Source: Hymenopus coronatus | Taxonomy: Eukaryota > Arthropoda > Insecta > Mantodea > Hymenopodidae | Assembly: GCA_030762935.1 (NCBI GenBank) | Contig: CM060887.1 | Location: 16,236,501 to 16,300,500, forward strand | DNA: 64,000 nt | Direction: 5' to 3' | Shown here: positions 61,591-64,000 of the stretch, piece by piece | How positions within the stretch are numbered: the first letter of the stretch is position 1 | Layout of the letters: each line of letters begins with the position of its first letter | The notes under the pieces: model-generated | What the model was told of the DNA's origin: nothing | Database searches by the model: none | Seen by the model: the letters and a program-made list of their open reading frames with translations, nothing else | Program-made: the position numbers and the translations under genes

Positions 61591-62150
61591 GGGTGATTCA
61601 AAAATATTTTTAAAGTGATATTCTATTTTTGTCATTGTCAGCTTGTTAGGGGGTGTTGAACACAAACATCACTCATAGTAAATAGTCTTCCTCTTGCATC
61701 TAAACATGCATGCACTCACCAAAGCAAGGACTAGCAATTACTCTGTCGGTGTCATGATTTCACATGGTTCCACGTCACGCAGATTAAGATATTCATCTAG
61801 GATGTCTGCTACAAAAATCAATTGTTTAAGGTGCCCCCAAAGACAAGAGTTTGGGGAACATGCAGGCCATTGACCTGGTCCCTCTCTACCATCTGCCATT
61901 CTAGATAGCAGAGAGTGCATCTTGAACATTGAGACTGAAATGTGCTAGAGCATTATGCATAAACCACATGTTTCTTCTTATTTGCAGGAGCACATCTTCT
62001 AATAAGTCTGGAAGAGTGTTCTGAATGAAATTCTTGTAGACAGCACCTGTAAAGTGTGCAGGGGGGATGTATTATGCAACTGATGGACAAATGTAAACAA
62101 GCAGCCGTGACAACACAAGGCCAACTCTGCAGGGTAAAATGGCTCAAAGT
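61588..62150 (-). pseudogene. Second Tc1-like transposase remnant, C-terminal half
   Basis: Starts with 'CAGGGTGATTCAAAAATATT', a typical inverted end. The - strand frame 61738-61929 reads 'GREGPGQWPACSPN' and 'LWGHLKQLIF', the worn form of 'GRGGP..WP.RSPDL.P.DF.LWG.LK' near the third catalytic Asp. The Asp residue itself is lost. Confidence 0.7.
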
Positions 62151-62376
62151 CTTCTATGAATTAGTGCATACATGAATGAAGGTATTAGGTTGGACCCAGA
62201 AACTTTCATTAATAAATTGATAATGCAAAAACGGAGGGTTGTAGAGCATATGTTTAAATATTAAAATATTTGTATTTTCTTATTTTGATGAAAGGAATCC
62301 ATCCCCAGATGTTTTTGAATCATACTGTATAATGCCACATAATAAATTTAAATTGAAGGTGAGTGTGTGGAAGTTA

Positions 62377-62560
62377 TTGTAACACAAATTACAAGAGTTG
62401 CCTATGTGATTTATTTGTCATATGGCATATACCCAGCTGGTAGCCATTTTCTTGCCACACTGGTGCTAGCATGTCTGGTGTAACTGACCTTGCTGCAATA
62501 ATCCTCTGCCTCAACTCAGGTAGGTCTGTAGATAGCGGTGGCACATTGTCTTAACACTTT
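62377..62560 (-). pseudogene. Tc1-like transposase C-terminus, separate fragment
   Basis: The - strand reads 'DLPELRQRIIAARSVTPDML' followed by 'QENGYQLGICHMTNKSH', the characteristic C-terminus of the same transposase group as the preceding remnant. It precedes that remnant on the - strand, so the two are from different copies or have been rearranged. Confidence 0.65.
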
Positions 62561-63064
62561 CCACACTGTCAATTGCTGTGCTCAACTTCAATCTTCGCTA
62601 GTAAGCCTGCTGAACTGTAAGCAAAGAATTGTGTTTGCAAGTTCCGAGATACAAAAGAATTTTTGCATGCAAGTGAGCATATATTATCATACCACAAAAT
62701 AATAAAATTTTTCAAATATCCATAGATACTCCTCAATTTAAGTAATTTAAAATTATGCGTGTTCTGCAGCAAAAGACTATAGTTTAAAACCTCTATAATC
62801 ATTTGCCTATAGCTTGTAATCTTATTCATGTTTTAACGTGTGAATTCAAATAGATTTACTTACTACAGCATGGCAAAGATATAGAGCAGAAATTAGCTAA
62901 TTTTACATAACTAAAATGTCAGCGTCAAATTGATATCTGAAAATTTTGTTCCATTTATAATATGGAACTGTCCCATTAAATTGTAATACTGACAAGGAGC
63001 TATTGTTACATTGATGTTACAGATCCATCTGGAGTCTTTTAGTGAAAGTTAATCGAAAATAAAG
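62561..63064 (+). other. SPPL3 intron 7, nothing recognised
   Basis: No supported feature. Confidence 0.4.
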
Positions 63065-63486
63065 ACCTGTGACTTGGCTTTCTTTTGCATGGGCCCAAGT
63101 TTGACAAGAAAAAATTATTTACAAATTAGAATGAGTCACTAATTATACTTAACCTTATGTTTAAAAAAATATTAAACTAGAGATCTTTCAAAACGAGCAG
63201 TTCTTATCGCTTCAGTTTCTTCCTTGGTGCCACCTATCACTGGGGAAAAAATAAAACTATTTCAGGTGCCATTCTCTGTACCAAAGGGACTGTAAGTTAT
63301 CTTTAGTGCATTCTTGCACATTTGATACTTGTAGACTTAGTGTGGACAAAGTTCATTATCAGCACCTGGCATAGTGTCAGGCAGCTGGTCATTGAACGGA
63401 AGGCAGACCTAAGACAGCCGTTAGAACTTTTTAATTTTTTTTCTTATGAATAAGGACTTTATGGGAGAGAAAGCCAAGTCACAGGT
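63065..63486. mobile_element. Inverted-repeat element, 422 bp
   Basis: ACCTGTGACTTGGCTTTCT (63065-63083) is exactly inverted at 63468-63486. No flanking duplication is evident and no coding region lies inside. Likely a non-autonomous transposon or an old foldback. Confidence 0.6.
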
Positions 63487-64000
63487 AATATTGTTTTCAA
63501 TGTATTTTCACTTTAAAAAATGTCAGCTTAATCTGTGACATCAATGAGACAAAGGAATTCTATTTATATGCCTTTGCTTCCATTACTTAATGCACCAACT
63601 GTTAAACAACAAATTAAATTAATTGATGTTTATAGGAATTTAGTGACAGTAGTGTCCACATTATACACAAACAAATTAAATGACTCTGAACAACACATAC
63701 ATTTCATCAGCAAACTTGCAGAATAGTGTACTTACATTTTACCAATTTTATAGAATGGATGCGTGAAAATTACTTTGCCTACTTGAATATATTAATGAGG
63801 TTGTGAAATTCCTAGCATTTAAAGTATAGTATTTTATGTGTGTGTATATATCACTGATACAATCAAACAGTGGAAATGATTATATATTTTTTCTCTTACT
63901 ACAAAATTAGTCAAATTATGAGGTGTAGGTGTACATATTTACTGATGATCTATAACATTATTTTAGACGTAGATGATAACAATTAGTATAGATAATGTTG
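63487..64000 (+). other. SPPL3 intron 7, nothing recognised
   Basis: AT-rich DNA. No SPPL3 exon found before the window ends. Confidence 0.45.

Overview
This window is arthropod, almost certainly insect, nuclear DNA. It is AT-rich, contains a multi-exon gene with GT-AG introns, and is crowded with insect-type mobile elements (BEL/Pao, hAT, mariner/Tc1, Penelope-like, non-LTR retrotransposons, tRNA-derived SINEs). The very long TE-filled introns suggest a large genome, for example a hemimetabolous insect; that placement is inference only.

The one host gene is the 5' half of a signal peptide peptidase-like 3 (SPPL3) gene on the + strand. Seven coding exons (16313-16338, 16523-16600, 31539-31645, 40176-40295, 43561-43639, 48349-48461, 57314-57465) join in frame into 225 residues. 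They reach the first catalytic motif (YD, D207). The GxGD half of the active site and the C-terminus must lie beyond position 64000. A splice acceptor just before the ATG exon implies a non-coding first exon upstream; a candidate promoter region with a perfect CRE lies at about 15640-15870.

Layout. 1-4580: hairpin-ended repeats and a non-LTR retrotransposon split by a SINE. 4600-13700: a decayed BEL/Pao retrotransposon on the - strand, interrupted by a complete 2978-bp hAT transposon (8-bp target duplication) and at least three SINEs. 13700-16280: LINE and SINE debris, then the probable SPPL3 promoter. Intron 2 (16601-31538): a 3.64-kb Sola-like DNA transposon with an antisense transposase pseudogene, mariner fossils, SINEs, a Penelope-like fragment and hairpin-ended repeats. 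Intron 3 (31646-40175): a mariner 5' part, Penelope and LINE fragments. Intron 4 (40296-43560): SINE and MITE-like copies. Intron 5 (43640-48348): a Penelope inverted repeat and a near-intact mariner with one frameshift. Intron 6 (48462-57313): a pair of palindromic MITEs, a mariner fossil holding a SINE, and a Penelope tail. Intron 7 (57466 to the end): a tandem duplication beside a heat-shock-type promoter motif, Tc1-like remnants and a 422-bp inverted-repeat element.

No complete cellular gene other than SPPL3 was recognised. The most unusual items are a repeat family with a hairpin in its terminal arms and a different microsatellite in the centre of each copy (at least nine copies), the Sola-like element with repeated palindromic 14-mers near its ends, and possible hammerhead-ribozyme remnants at Penelope tails.
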